Origin: Cohnella sp. SGD-V74
GTDB taxonomy: Bacteria; Bacillota; Bacilli; Paenibacillales; Paenibacillaceae
Direction: 5' to 3'
DNA: 64,000 nucleotides
Assembly (NCBI RefSeq): GCF_003001675.1
Contig: NZ_PVYW01000017.1
Location: 62,001 to 126,000, forward strand
Shown: piece by piece, positions 34,680-42,477 of the stretch
How positions within the stretch are numbered: position 1 is the first letter of the stretch
Layout: the number at the start of each line of letters is the position of its first letter
Notes under the pieces: generated by a model
Databases searched by the model: none
Told to the model about the DNA's origin: nothing
Seen by the model: only the letters and a program-made list of their open reading frames with translations
Position numbers and translations under genes: made by a program

Positions 34680-35141
34680 CTAAGGTTGAGATACTCCGCC
34701 CGCGACAAGCTTAACGAACTCGCTTCCGAAGCTCCGGCAGGCTTCCGCGTCCTCTCCGGAAGGGGACAGTTCGACCTTCAGGCCCGGCAACGCGACGTCC
34801 GCTCCCGTCGCCTTCAGCTTGTCGATCAGCAGATCGACCGCCGCTCCGTATTCCGGATAGCAGGAATCGCACGAACCGAACACCGCCGCTTTGCGGCCGG
34901 CCAGCTTAATGTCGTCCATCTCCTCGTAAAAATCGAGAAATTCGTCGGGCAGCTCTCCGTCTCCCCATGTATAGGCTCCAAGCAGTATGCCGTCGTATCG
35001 TTCCAGCTCCGAAGCGTTCGCGTCCACGACCGATTTGACGACTACTTCGGCGCCTTGCGAGCGAATGCCCGAGACGATTGCGTCGGCCATTTCCTCCGTA
35101 TTGCCCGTCAAGCTCGCGTAAATCAGAACGATGTCCGCCAA
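34680..35141 (-). CDS. flavodoxin
   Basis: 153 residues. The FMN phosphate loop IYASLTGNTEEMAD is at 7-20; GAYTWGDGELPDEFLDF and FGSCDSCYPEYGAAVD give the two loops that cover the isoalloxazine ring. I start at a TTG nine bases after GAGGAG, because the longer upstream reading is low in hydrophobic residues and begins inside that site. Short-chain flavodoxins replace ferredoxin when iron is scarce, and a Fur box lies 85 bases upstream. Confidence 0.88.
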   Translation of the reverse strand: MADIVLIYASLTGNTEEMADAIVSGIRSQGAEVVVKSVVDANASELERYDGILLGAYTWGDGELPDEFLDFYEEMDDIKLAGRKAAVFGSCDSCYPEYGAAVDLLIDKLKATGADVALPGLKVELSPSGEDAEACRSFGSEFVKLVAGGVSQP

Positions 35142-35225
35142 AGCCGCTGTCTCCTCTCTCTCCGCCTCCGCGCGTAAGCGCAAGGACAGTCGTCTATTCT
35201 TGTTTTCCTCATCACCATATTAATT

Positions 35226-35244
35226 GATAATGATTCTCATTGTC
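35226..35244 (-). promoter_or_regulatory. Fur box upstream of flavodoxin gene
   Basis: GATAATGATTCTCATTGTC matches the 19-base Fur consensus at 16 positions. It predicts derepression of flavodoxin and the 57-residue protein under iron limitation. Confidence 0.75.
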
Positions 35245-35282
35245 AATCCATGGACGTAAGATTTCTTATTTACGTATGCAAA

Positions 35283-35501
35283 GAGGCTGTCCCATAAGTA
35301 AGGGCGTACAAGATTATCGATGAAAAAAGAAGGGCATCTATCTCCTGGAGACTGCCTCATACGGTCCTGAAATGACCCCGTTACGGGTCTATCCATTCAA
35401 AATTTCAGGATCGTATAGAAGCGGAAGGAGATTGACGCCCATTTCCCTGCAGCCATCGATAATCGTTCGGTACACCTTTGTTTACTTATGGGACAGCCCT
35501 T
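35283..35501. mobile_element. MITE-like inverted-repeat element, copy 2
   Basis: About 218 bp. The ends GGCTGTCCCATAAGTAA and TTACTTATGGGACAGCC are perfect inverted repeats, better preserved than in the copy at 16744-16960. ATTATCGATG and CATCGATAAT continue the inverted symmetry inward, and ATACGGTCCTGAAAT pairs with ATTTCAGGATCGTAT in the centre. Non-coding. The better ends suggest a younger insertion. It lies between the flavodoxin Fur box and the Sm-like small gene. Confidence 0.8.
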
Positions 35502-35513
35502 GTCGGAGATGCT

Positions 35514-35753
35514 TCAGATCAGGAAGATCGCCAGCAGCGTAAACAACGACAACGTCAAAAGGCCGAAGCCGTAACCCGGGCCGAAGCCGAAGCCAGGACC
35601 GAACCAGCCCGAAATTCTCGCGTCCCCCGAAGCCCTCAAGTACACATTGTCCCTGTCCACGTTCACAATGACGCCTTCGTAGCATTCCCCGCAGCGCGTC
35701 TGTATCCTGACTCTGCGGTTCATATGTTGTCTGCACGCTTGATACATGTCCAT
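35514..35753 (-). CDS. 79-residue protein: Sm-like N terminus plus hydrophobic tail
   Basis: The first 40 residues (RVRIQTRCGECYEGVIVNVDRDNVYLRA) show the strand pattern of an LSm/YlxS-like small barrel. A glycine/phenylalanine-rich linker (GWFGPGFGFGPGYGFG) and a C-terminal hydrophobic segment (LLTLSLFTLLAIFLI) follow, so the protein is probably membrane-attached by its tail. The ATG lies eight bases after GGGAGG. Similar short proteins occur in Bacillales without a known role. Function is not recognised. Confidence 0.7.
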   Translation of the reverse strand: MDMYQACRQHMNRRVRIQTRCGECYEGVIVNVDRDNVYLRASGDARISGWFGPGFGFGPGYGFGLLTLSLFTLLAIFLI

Positions 35754-35851
35754 GCTTCGAACCTCCCGGTTGAATAATGCTCACTTCCCTACAGCGTATG
35801 TGAGACATGCAACCGGGGATTGTACAAAACCAGGAATGTGCTTATGCCGCG

Positions 35852-36385
35852 TCAGATCAACGGCTTCTCGAGACGCACGCTGACGAGCTCGCCGTCCGTC
35901 CGGATCCAGCCGTTATTAAGCTGCACCGTCTGCGGCTCGCTGCCGCCCGTGATGGCGGCGAGCCGCTCTTCGGCCAAGCCGTTCTCGGAAAATACGGTCA
36001 AAATCCGGGCGACCGCATGCGCCGCCTCCGCGTTATGTCCCGGGAACGCGACGTCGAGCACGAGCAGATTGCCTCTCACGCCGACGACGCCCTCGACGCC
36101 GCTGGCATTGGAAAATCCGATCCCGTTCTCCCGGAACGACAGCTTATAATCCAGCTCCCCTAACAGAGAGAGCATCTCTTGCGTCGACGAAGCTACGCGT
36201 TCGTTGACTCCTTCGAGCGATCCGACCTGTCTTCCGGCCCAATCCTTCACTTCGTCCAGAGCGCTCCCCAGACTCTGCCGGGCTTCGTCCAGACTGCTCG
36301 GAACCGCGTTGCCGCAAGCCGCGATCAGCATTGCGAGCACCCCTGCTGCCGTCGCTTTCGCCATCCATTTCACGGACCTCCCCAT
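35852..36385 (-). CDS. hypothetical lipoprotein
   Basis: 177 residues from the ATG that follows GGGAGGG by ten bases. MGRSVKWMAKATAAGVLAMLIAAC is a lipoprotein signal, with lipobox LIAAC. A helical stretch (SLDEARQSLGSALDEVKDWAGRQVGSLEGVNERVASSTQEMLSLL in sections) is followed by a mixed alpha/beta part ending in VSVRLEKPLI. No known domain. Stands alone between the Sm-like gene and nasC. Confidence 0.75.
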   Translation of the reverse strand: MGRSVKWMAKATAAGVLAMLIAACGNAVPSSLDEARQSLGSALDEVKDWAGRQVGSLEGVNERVASSTQEMLSLLGELDYKLSFRENGIGFSNASGVEGVVGVRGNLLVLDVAFPGHNAEAAHAVARILTVFSENGLAEERLAAITGGSEPQTVQLNNGWIRTDGELVSVRLEKPLI

Positions 36386-36432
36386 CGTCTCATCCGCCCT
36401 CCCGTTCCGTTTCTCTTTCATACGCAGCGGAG

Positions 36433-36473
36433 GGCGCAAGGTAACGAAAAATAAGCCGTTATCCGCTTGCGCC
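36433..36473 (-). terminator. long hairpin over the nasC stop codon
   Basis: Minus-strand GGCGCAAG and CTTGCGCC, continued inward by TAACG/CGTTA, form a stem of about 14 pairs with a ten-base loop containing the T run. It covers the nasC stop. It may end or stabilise the transcript; it is not a classical terminator because the T run is in the loop. Confidence 0.35.
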
Positions 36474-38600
36474 GCGGCCCAAAGGCACGACGCGCACGGC
36501 GCTCACCTTGAAGTCGGGCATGCGGCAGTAAGGATCGAGCGCGGGGTTGGTGACGAGATTCACGTTCTGCGCGCCGCCCCAATGCATCGGAACGAACACC
36601 GTATCTTCCCGGATATCTTCGGTCACCTTGCTGCGCACGACGACGCTTCCGCGGCGAGACGTCACCTGCACGAGCACTCCGTCGGTAATGCGATACCTGT
36701 GGGCCGTACGGGGATGAATTTCCATGACGTTCTCGATTTCCCTGGCAGCCAGAGCGGGACTGCGGCGCGTCTGCACTCCGGTCAAGTAATGGGAAAGCAG
36801 GCGTCCGTTCGTCAGCAGCAGCGGATAATCTTCATCCGCGTCCTCTTCCGGCGGGCGATTGTCCACCGCGGCGAATACCGCCCGTCCGTCGCCGTGGGCG
36901 AAGCCGTCCTCGAACAAGCGCTTCGTGCCGGGATGATCCGGAGAAGGGCAGGGCCAGTACACGCCTTCCTCTCTCCGCAGCCTGTCGTACGTAATGCCGT
37001 AATAATCCGCCACCCCTCCGCGACTCGCGGCGCGAAGCTCGTCGAACACTTGCTCCGGCTCATGAAACGCGAATTTGTCTCCGCAGCCCAACGCCTCCGC
37101 CAGCTCGCACAGAATCCGCCAATCGTGCCGGGATTCTCCCGGGGCGGGACGCGCCGCCTCCCGGAGCAGCACTCGCCCCTCCAGGTTGGTCATCGTCCCC
37201 GTATTTTCCATATAGGACGTCACGGGGAGCACGAGATCGGCCAGCTTCGCCGTCTCCGACAGGAACATATCCGCCACGGCCAGAAAATCGAGCCCGGCCA
37301 GCCCTTCCTCCACGAGCGCCGCGTTCGGATTGGACACGATCGGATTCGAGCCCATGATCAGCATCGCTCGAATCTCCTTGTCGTACGTCAGCTTCATCAT
37401 CTCGTAGGCGGATACTCCCTTGCCGGGCAGATCGGCCGGATCGATCCCCCATACCCCGGCCACGTATTCGCGGTCCCGGGGGTTCTCGATCAGCCGATAA
37501 CCGGGAAGCTGATCGGCCTTCTGTCCGTGCTCCCGGCCTCCCTGTCCGTTGCCCTGCCCGGTCACCGCGCCGTAGCCGCAACTGTCCCGTCCGATCTTGC
37601 CCGTCGCAAGAATGAGATTGAGAAAATTGCGCACCGCCATATGTCCGTCGCTATGCTGCTCGACGCCTCTCGCCGTAAAAATCATGCCCGTGCCCGCCTT
37701 GCCGTAAGCGATCGCCGCCCGGCGAATGTCGGCCGCCGCGACGCCGGTCAGCTCCGCGATCTCCTCCAGGTCGAGCTTGGAGACATGTTCTCGCAGCTCT
37801 TCGAATCCGGTCGTGCGCTGGCGAATGAAAGCTTCGTCCGTCAGCCCTTCTTCGAACACGACTTTCAGCAAGCCGTTCGCCAGAGCCGCGTCGGTACCCG
37901 GCTTGACCCGCAGATGCAGATCCGCCAGAGCCGCCGTTCCCGTCGTCCGCGGATCGATGACGATGATGCGCGCGCCGTTCTCTTTCGCCTTCGTGAAGTA
38001 GGGCATAAGCGTAGGCTGACACTCCGCGATGTTTGTTCCGGCGAGGATGATGCATTCCGCTTGCGGAATTTCCGAAAGCCGATTCGTCAGCCCGCGGTCG
38101 ATGCCGAACGTCTTCACCCCCGCCGAGGCGGCCGCCGACATGCAGAAGCGTCCGTTATAGTCGATATACCGGGTACGCAGCGCAATCCTCGCGAACTTCC
38201 CCAGCAAGTAGGCGGATTCGTTCGTAAGCGATCCGCCCCCGTAGACGCCGACCGCGTCCGGGCCGTGCATCCACCGTACGGCGAGCAGGCGCTCGCGCAG
38301 CACGCGATACGCCTCGTCCCAAGAGATGCGAACGAAGCCGCCGTCGACTTTCAGCAGCGGATACAGCAGCCGCTCCCGGCTCGCCGCATGCTGATGGGCA
38401 TTTTTGCCCTTGACACACAAGCGCCCCTCGGAAGCCGCGTTCGGCGCCCCTTCCGCCCGGTAGACCGTACGTCCGCCGAACGGACTCGCCGCCTCCTCGA
38501 CCGTCATTTTGCACTGGACGCTGCAGTACGGGCATTGCGTCAGCGCGCTTCCCGTCCCTGCATTCGTCGCCAAAGCGTCCTTTTCGACTCCGGTTTCCAT
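36459..38600 (-). CDS. nasC: assimilatory nitrate reductase catalytic subunit
   Basis: 713 residues, close to B. subtilis NasC. The [4Fe-4S] motif CPYCSVQC (23-30) plus CVKGKN near 58 opens the protein. Molybdopterin oxidoreductase domains follow (GVYGGGSLTNESAYLLGKF, CIILAGTNIAECQPTLMPYF), then the dinucleotide-binding domain (HPRTAHRYRITDGVLVQVTSRRG). It reduces nitrate to nitrite in the cytoplasm with electrons from NasB. No Tat signal is present, which excludes the periplasmic Nap and formate-dehydrogenase types. It follows nasB by 27 bases. Confidence 0.9.
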   Translation of the reverse strand: METGVEKDALATNAGTGSALTQCPYCSVQCKMTVEEAASPFGGRTVYRAEGAPNAASEGRLCVKGKNAHQHAASRERLLYPLLKVDGGFVRISWDEAYRVLRERLLAVRWMHGPDAVGVYGGGSLTNESAYLLGKFARIALRTRYIDYNGRFCMSAAASAGVKTFGIDRGLTNRLSEIPQAECIILAGTNIAECQPTLMPYFTKAKENGARIIVIDPRTTGTAALADLHLRVKPGTDAALANGLLKVVFEEGLTDEAFIRQRTTGFEELREHVSKLDLEEIAELTGVAAADIRRAAIAYGKAGTGMIFTARGVEQHSDGHMAVRNFLNLILATGKIGRDSCGYGAVTGQGNGQGGREHGQKADQLPGYRLIENPRDREYVAGVWGIDPADLPGKGVSAYEMMKLTYDKEIRAMLIMGSNPIVSNPNAALVEEGLAGLDFLAVADMFLSETAKLADLVLPVTSYMENTGTMTNLEGRVLLREAARPAPGESRHDWRILCELAEALGCGDKFAFHEPEQVFDELRAASRGGVADYYGITYDRLRREEGVYWPCPSPDHPGTKRLFEDGFAHGDGRAVFAAVDNRPPEEDADEDYPLLLTNGRLLSHYLTGVQTRRSPALAAREIENVMEIHPRTAHRYRITDGVLVQVTSRRGSVVVRSKVTEDIREDTVFVPMHWGGAQNVNLVTNPALDPYCRMPDFKVSAVRVVPLGRGASG

Positions 38601-38627
38601 CGTCCTTCCCCCTTATGCGGTTCCCGT

Positions 38628-40688
38628 TCAAGCGTTAGCCGCGGCGCCGAGCTGCGGCCGCCGGCCCATGAGCCAGTATTCCCTGCCGTCCGGATCCAGC
38701 AAAGTCTCCCGAACCGCCGTCAGTCCTTCCCGCTCCAGCCACTGCCACACCGCCTCGCCGTAGAACGCGTTCATCCTGTACCCGTGCAGGCAGGAGACGA
38801 CCATCTCGACCGCCTCTTCTTCGGTCTGAGCGACGACGAGCAGTTGTGCCTGCTTCACCGGACGTCCCGCATATCCCCCCGCGTAGATTTCCCAGCCCGC
38901 CGGCGCTTCGGCCAGTCCGAAATCCCGCACGAGCAGCATACTCCCTTCGGCCACGGCAGAATCGACGGCGATGCGGACGTCGCCCGGCATTCGGACAGCG
39001 GGCAATCTGCGCTCCAGTTCGGCGCCGACGCGCGCCGCGGCTCCTTCAGCCCCTCCTCCTTCGCCGATGAACAGCTTTACCGGCCGGCCGGCGTCCGGGG
39101 CCGCCGAATAATACCGGACCGCTCCCTTGCACAACGCGCAGCCTTCGGGCCGTCTCCATCCCAGCTTAGCTGCCGTCAGCTCGAACGAAGCGAAGCCTCC
39201 CTCGGCGACCGCTTCCTTGAGCGCCGCATGCCCCAGCTTCGTGCAGCCGCATACCGGAGGCTCGCTCTCCGGCTCTCCGCCCGCTCCGCCGAGCGCCAGC
39301 TTCAGAACCGCCGCCACCATCGGCTTGCAGCCGCCGCAGGAGCCGGACGCCTTCGTCCGGTCTCTGACCTGTTCGACCGTACTCAGTCCTTCTTCGCGAA
39401 CGGCGGCCAGAATCGCTCCCTTGGTCACCCCGTTGCATTGGCAAACCGTCTCCCGCTCCGGCATCGCCGCCGCTGCCGCGGACGGTCCGCCGCTCTCCGT
39501 ACGCGCTTCGACGCGCTCCAGCGCGGATACGTCGGCTCCCCGCTTCAGCAGACTCAGCAGCGAGTTGCTCTCTTCTACGTCGCCGAACAGGATCGCCCCC
39601 GACACTTTGCCGTTTCTCGCGATCACTTTCTTGTACGTTTTGCGAATGCCGTCGTACTGAAGAAGCGCGGTGTCCGAATCCCGCTCGTTCACGCCGCCCG
39701 CGGAAAAGACGTCGACTCCCGACACCTTAAGCTGCGCATAAGGAATCGAGCCTCTGTACGGCTCTGTCTCAAGGCCGCACAGCTTTCTCGCCAGCACCTT
39801 GCCTTGCTCGAAGAGCGGAGCGACGAGTCCGTACACCGTCCCCTCGTGCTCGGCGCATTCTCCGACCGCGTATACGCCCGGCACGTTCGTCTCCATCCCG
39901 CCGTCGACGACGAACGCGCGGTTCGTCCAGATGCCTCCGGACTTCGCCAGCTCGATGTTCGGCCGAATGCCGACGGCCATCACGATCAGGTCGGCCTGCA
40001 GCCGAGAACCGTCGGAGAAAGCGATTCCTTCCGCACGCTTGCGCCCGACGATTTTCTCGGTCGTTTTGCTGAACAGGAACCGCATGCCCTGGTCTTCCAG
40101 CTCGGCGCGAAGCAAATCCGAAGACATCGCGTCCAGCTGCCGATTCATCAGATAAGGCGCGTTGTGGACAACCGTCACATCCATTCCGAGGTTGAGCAGC
40201 CCGCGCGCCGCCTCCAGGCCGAGCAGCCCTCCCCCGATGACGGCCGCTTTCCGGAAGATCGTCGCCGCTTCCATCATCCGCTCGCAATCGTCCACGCTGC
40301 GAAACCCGATCACGCCCGGCTTTCCCACGCCGGATAACGGCGGAATATAAGCGGAAGACCCCGTCGCCAGAATCAGCTTGTCGTAATCCGCCCTCATTCC
40401 CGTCGCCGTCTCCACCTTGCGGGATTGCGCATCGATCCGGACGACGGGATGGCCCGCGTGCAGGCGAATTCCCTTCTCCTCGTACCAATTCCAGTCGTGG
40501 GTAACGATATCGTTCAAGGACGCGTCGCCTTGCAGCACCTTGGACAGCATGATCCGGTTGTAATTCGGGCGCGGCTCGCTTCCGAAAATCGTGATCTCGT
40601 ACAAATCCGGCGCCAGCGCGCAAATTTCTTCCACGCATCTGACACCCGCCATGCCGTTGCCGATCATAACAAGCTTCGGTCTGCTCAT
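38628..40688 (-). CDS. nasB: nitrate reductase electron-transfer subunit (NADH/FAD, BFD-type Fe-S)
   Basis: 686 residues. FAD/NAD domain: VMIGNGMAGVRCVEEI near 6 and AAVIGGGLLGLEAARGL near 148. Two BFD-like [2Fe-2S] regions follow with CQCNG...GSCGGC and CGC...CALC. The last 110 residues resemble the ferredoxin-like half-domain of nitrite/sulfite reductases, but no siroheme cysteine motif is present, so it is NasB rather than the NirB nitrite reductase. It passes NADH electrons to NasC. The ATG at 40688 opens MSRPKLVMIGNG; the ribosome site GGGAG is 13 bases away, so weak. Confidence 0.87.
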   Translation of the reverse strand: MSRPKLVMIGNGMAGVRCVEEICALAPDLYEITIFGSEPRPNYNRIMLSKVLQGDASLNDIVTHDWNWYEEKGIRLHAGHPVVRIDAQSRKVETATGMRADYDKLILATGSSAYIPPLSGVGKPGVIGFRSVDDCERMMEAATIFRKAAVIGGGLLGLEAARGLLNLGMDVTVVHNAPYLMNRQLDAMSSDLLRAELEDQGMRFLFSKTTEKIVGRKRAEGIAFSDGSRLQADLIVMAVGIRPNIELAKSGGIWTNRAFVVDGGMETNVPGVYAVGECAEHEGTVYGLVAPLFEQGKVLARKLCGLETEPYRGSIPYAQLKVSGVDVFSAGGVNERDSDTALLQYDGIRKTYKKVIARNGKVSGAILFGDVEESNSLLSLLKRGADVSALERVEARTESGGPSAAAAAMPERETVCQCNGVTKGAILAAVREEGLSTVEQVRDRTKASGSCGGCKPMVAAVLKLALGGAGGEPESEPPVCGCTKLGHAALKEAVAEGGFASFELTAAKLGWRRPEGCALCKGAVRYYSAAPDAGRPVKLFIGEGGGAEGAAARVGAELERRLPAVRMPGDVRIAVDSAVAEGSMLLVRDFGLAEAPAGWEIYAGGYAGRPVKQAQLLVVAQTEEEAVEMVVSCLHGYRMNAFYGEAVWQWLEREGLTAVRETLLDPDGREYWLMGRRPQLGAAANA

Positions 40689-40723
40689 GCGGCATGCCAA
40701 CTCCCTTCCGTAAAAAAGAACAT

Positions 40724-40790
40724 AAAAAGCCCACCCCATACAGAAGAAGGGAGCGGGCGTCGTCGCCGGTTTTGGGCACGCCGTTGTGCC
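40724..40790 (-). promoter_or_regulatory. ANTAR-type dual-hairpin antiterminator and terminator, nasB leader
   Basis: On the minus strand hairpin 1 is GGCAC-AACGGC-GTGCC (40775-40790): a hexaloop with A at 1 and G at 4. Hairpin 2 is GGC-GACGAC-GCC (40756-40767), G at 4 but G at 1. Hairpin 2 shares bases with the 5' arm of a terminator, GCCCGCTCC (40750-40758) pairing with GGGGTGGGC (40729-40737), then TTTTT. This order is that of NasR/EutV-controlled leaders. Confidence 0.65.
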
Positions 40791-40808
40791 TCTGTCGAGC
40801 CTTTCGAT

Positions 40809-40837
40809 ATTATCAGCTTAATTTCGTCGATCATCAA
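40809..40837 (-). promoter_or_regulatory. nasB promoter
   Basis: Minus-strand TTGATG (40832-40837), 17-base spacer, GATAAT (40809-40814). Start would fall near 40802, giving a leader of about 115 bases that contains both hairpins and the terminator. Confidence 0.55.
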
Positions 40838-40854
40838 TGTCAAGTATAGTTACA
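40838..40854. promoter_or_regulatory. GlnR/TnrA-type box 1
   Basis: TGTCAAGTATAGTTACA fits TGTNA-N7-TNACA. Its centre is about 44 bases upstream of the inferred nasB start, close to the position from which TnrA activates. Confidence 0.7.
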
Positions 40855-40900
40855 CTAAGTTAGTTTAATTCCCGTGAATTCGATATCGAAATATTTTATA

Positions 40901-40917
40901 TGTTAAGTTTATTGACA
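40901..40917. promoter_or_regulatory. GlnR/TnrA-type box 2
   Basis: TGTTAAGTTTATTGACA fits TGTNA-N7-TNACA. Its last six bases are the narK -35 hexamer, so binding could activate or block that promoter. Confidence 0.7.
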
Positions 40918-40940
40918 TATAGTTTGCATTTTTTTATAAT
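40912..40940 (+). promoter_or_regulatory. narK promoter
   Basis: Perfect TTGACA (40912-40917), 17-base spacer and perfect TATAAT (40935-40940). Such a strong core promoter fits control by downstream termination as well as by the overlapping nitrogen box. Confidence 0.85.
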
Positions 40941-40980
40941 GTGAATCGGGTTCACAATGTCGTGACCGAAATACATTTCC

Positions 40981-41053
40981 GGCGCACACAAAGAAGTGTC
41001 GCCTTCCGGCAACGAGGCCGCAAAGCTCCCTGTAGGGAACTTGCGGCCTTTTT
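40981..41053 (+). promoter_or_regulatory. ANTAR-type dual-hairpin antiterminator and terminator, narK leader
   Basis: Hairpin 1: GGCGCACAC-AAAGAA-GTGTCGCC (40981-41003), one bulged C, hexaloop with A1 and G4. Hairpin 2: CGGC-AACGAG-GCCG (41007-41020), hexaloop with A1 and G4. Terminator: GGCCGCAA (41016-41023) with TTGCGGCC (41041-41048), inner TCCC/GGGA, then TTTTT. Hairpin 2 and the terminator share GGCCG, so an ANTAR protein holding hairpin 2 would prevent termination before narK. Confidence 0.8.
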
Positions 41054-41100
41054 CGCGCATTGCGATGCTGATCTATAACTCGTCTTCCGAAGGAGCGATG

Positions 41101-42336
41101 ATGCAGATGGAAAATAAAAGTTTCTGGCAAAGCGGGCACAAGCCCACTCTCTTCAGCTCGTTTATGTACTTCGACATGAGCTTCATGGTCTGGGTGCTGA
41201 TCGGACCGCTCAGCGTCATCATCATGCAGGATTATCCGATGGACCCGATTCAGAAAGCGAATCTCGTCGCGCTCCCCGTGCTCGGTGGTTCGATTCTCCG
41301 GCTCGTGTTCGGTTTCCTTACCGATTATATCGGTCCTAAGCGAACCGGTCAGCTCGGTCTGATCCTGACTACGATTCCTCTCGTCTGGGGATGGCAGTTC
41401 GTCAGCTCCCTCGACGATCTGTACATCGTGGCGCTGCTGCTCGGCGTCGCCGGAGCGTCGTTCGCCGCCGCTCTGCCGCTGGCCAGCCAATGGTATCCGA
41501 AGCAGCATCAAGGCTTGGCGATGGGCATCGCGGGAGCCGGCAACAGCGGCACGGTGTTCGCCACGCTGTTCGCCAACCGGCTCGCCGGCCATTACGGCAG
41601 CTGGGAGGCCGTGTTCGGCCTGGCGCTCATCCCGATCGTCGCCGTCCTGATCGGCTTCTCGATCTTCGCCAAGGACAGTCCGAACCGCCCCGCTCCGAAG
41701 AAGCTGTCGCAATACGCCAATGTGCTGAAGCAGCGCGACGCTTGGCTGTTCTGCATTTTGTACAGCGTCACGTTCGGCGGATTCGTCGGCATGTCCAACT
41801 ACTTGACGATCTTCTTCAACTCCCAGTACGGCCTGTCCGCCGTCAGAGCCGCGGACTTCACGACGATCTGCGTCATCGCGGGCAGCTTCTTCCGGCCGAT
41901 CGGCGGCTTCCTCTCCGACCGGATCGGGGGCGTGCGCATGCTTACCTTTCTGTACGCCGGAGCGTTCGCCATGTTCGCCTGCGTCTCTACGCTTCCTTCA
42001 CTCCCCATGGTCATCGTCTACCTGTTCGCCGGCATGATGTGCCTCGGCGCGGGCAACGGCTCGGTGTTCCAGCTCGTTCCGCAGCGTTTCGGAGCGGAGA
42101 TCGGACTGGTCACCGGCATCGTCGGAGCCGCGGGAGGCTTGGGCGGATACGCCCTTCCGCTCTTGCTCGGCAGCTTGTACAAATCTTCGGGCTCCTACAC
42201 TCCCGGCTTCCTGGTCATCGGGGGCGTCGCGCTCGCCTGCGTCGCTTTGCTGCTGATCGTGCAAGGCTCCTGGAAGCGCACATGGAACGCCAGAGGCGCC
42301 GCCGCCAAAGTCGAGAACGTCGGCCAGGCGACTTGA
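41101..42336 (+). CDS. narK: nitrate/nitrite MFS transporter (NarK/NasA family)
   Basis: 411 residues and about 12 membrane segments. The nitrate-porter signatures are present: FMVWVLIGPLSVIIMQDY in the first helix, GSILRLVFGFLTDYIGPKRTG, and AGAGNSGTVFATLF with the glycine-rich helix 5. It imports nitrate for the NasBC reductase on the opposite strand, as nasA does in B. subtilis. Three ATGs follow AAGGAG; I took the middle one because its spacing is best. A perfect 16-pair terminator follows the gene. Confidence 0.9.
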   Translation: MQMENKSFWQSGHKPTLFSSFMYFDMSFMVWVLIGPLSVIIMQDYPMDPIQKANLVALPVLGGSILRLVFGFLTDYIGPKRTGQLGLILTTIPLVWGWQFVSSLDDLYIVALLLGVAGASFAAALPLASQWYPKQHQGLAMGIAGAGNSGTVFATLFANRLAGHYGSWEAVFGLALIPIVAVLIGFSIFAKDSPNRPAPKKLSQYANVLKQRDAWLFCILYSVTFGGFVGMSNYLTIFFNSQYGLSAVRAADFTTICVIAGSFFRPIGGFLSDRIGGVRMLTFLYAGAFAMFACVSTLPSLPMVIVYLFAGMMCLGAGNGSVFQLVPQRFGAEIGLVTGIVGAAGGLGGYALPLLLGSLYKSSGSYTPGFLVIGGVALACVALLLIVQGSWKRTWNARGAAAKVENVGQAT

Positions 42337-42388
42337 CGACAGGAGCTTTCCCGTATGCCGGGCAACATCAACCACAGAAATAGAGGTA

Positions 42389-42440
42389 GGGGTATGTATC
42401 TTCTTCTGATTCGCTCTCCAGAAGATACATACCCCTGCTT
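42389..42440 (+). terminator. intrinsic terminator of narK
   Basis: GGGGTATGTATCTTCT and AGAAGATACATACCCC are perfectly complementary over 16 bases, 15-base loop, followed by TGCTTT. Confidence 0.8.
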
Positions 42441-42477
42441 TAACTTACAGAATCTACACCGATTGAGTCAGATTGAG

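Noticed and set aside
36204-40337. Plus-strand open frame of 1377 codons
   Set aside because: It lies exactly opposite nasC and nasB, is rich in Arg, His and Pro, has no ribosome site and no domain; a GC-driven antisense shadow.
38628-40688. Nitrite reductase NirB/NasD
   Set aside because: FAD/NAD and BFD-type regions are present, but no siroheme/[4Fe-4S] cysteine set is seen in the C-terminal part.
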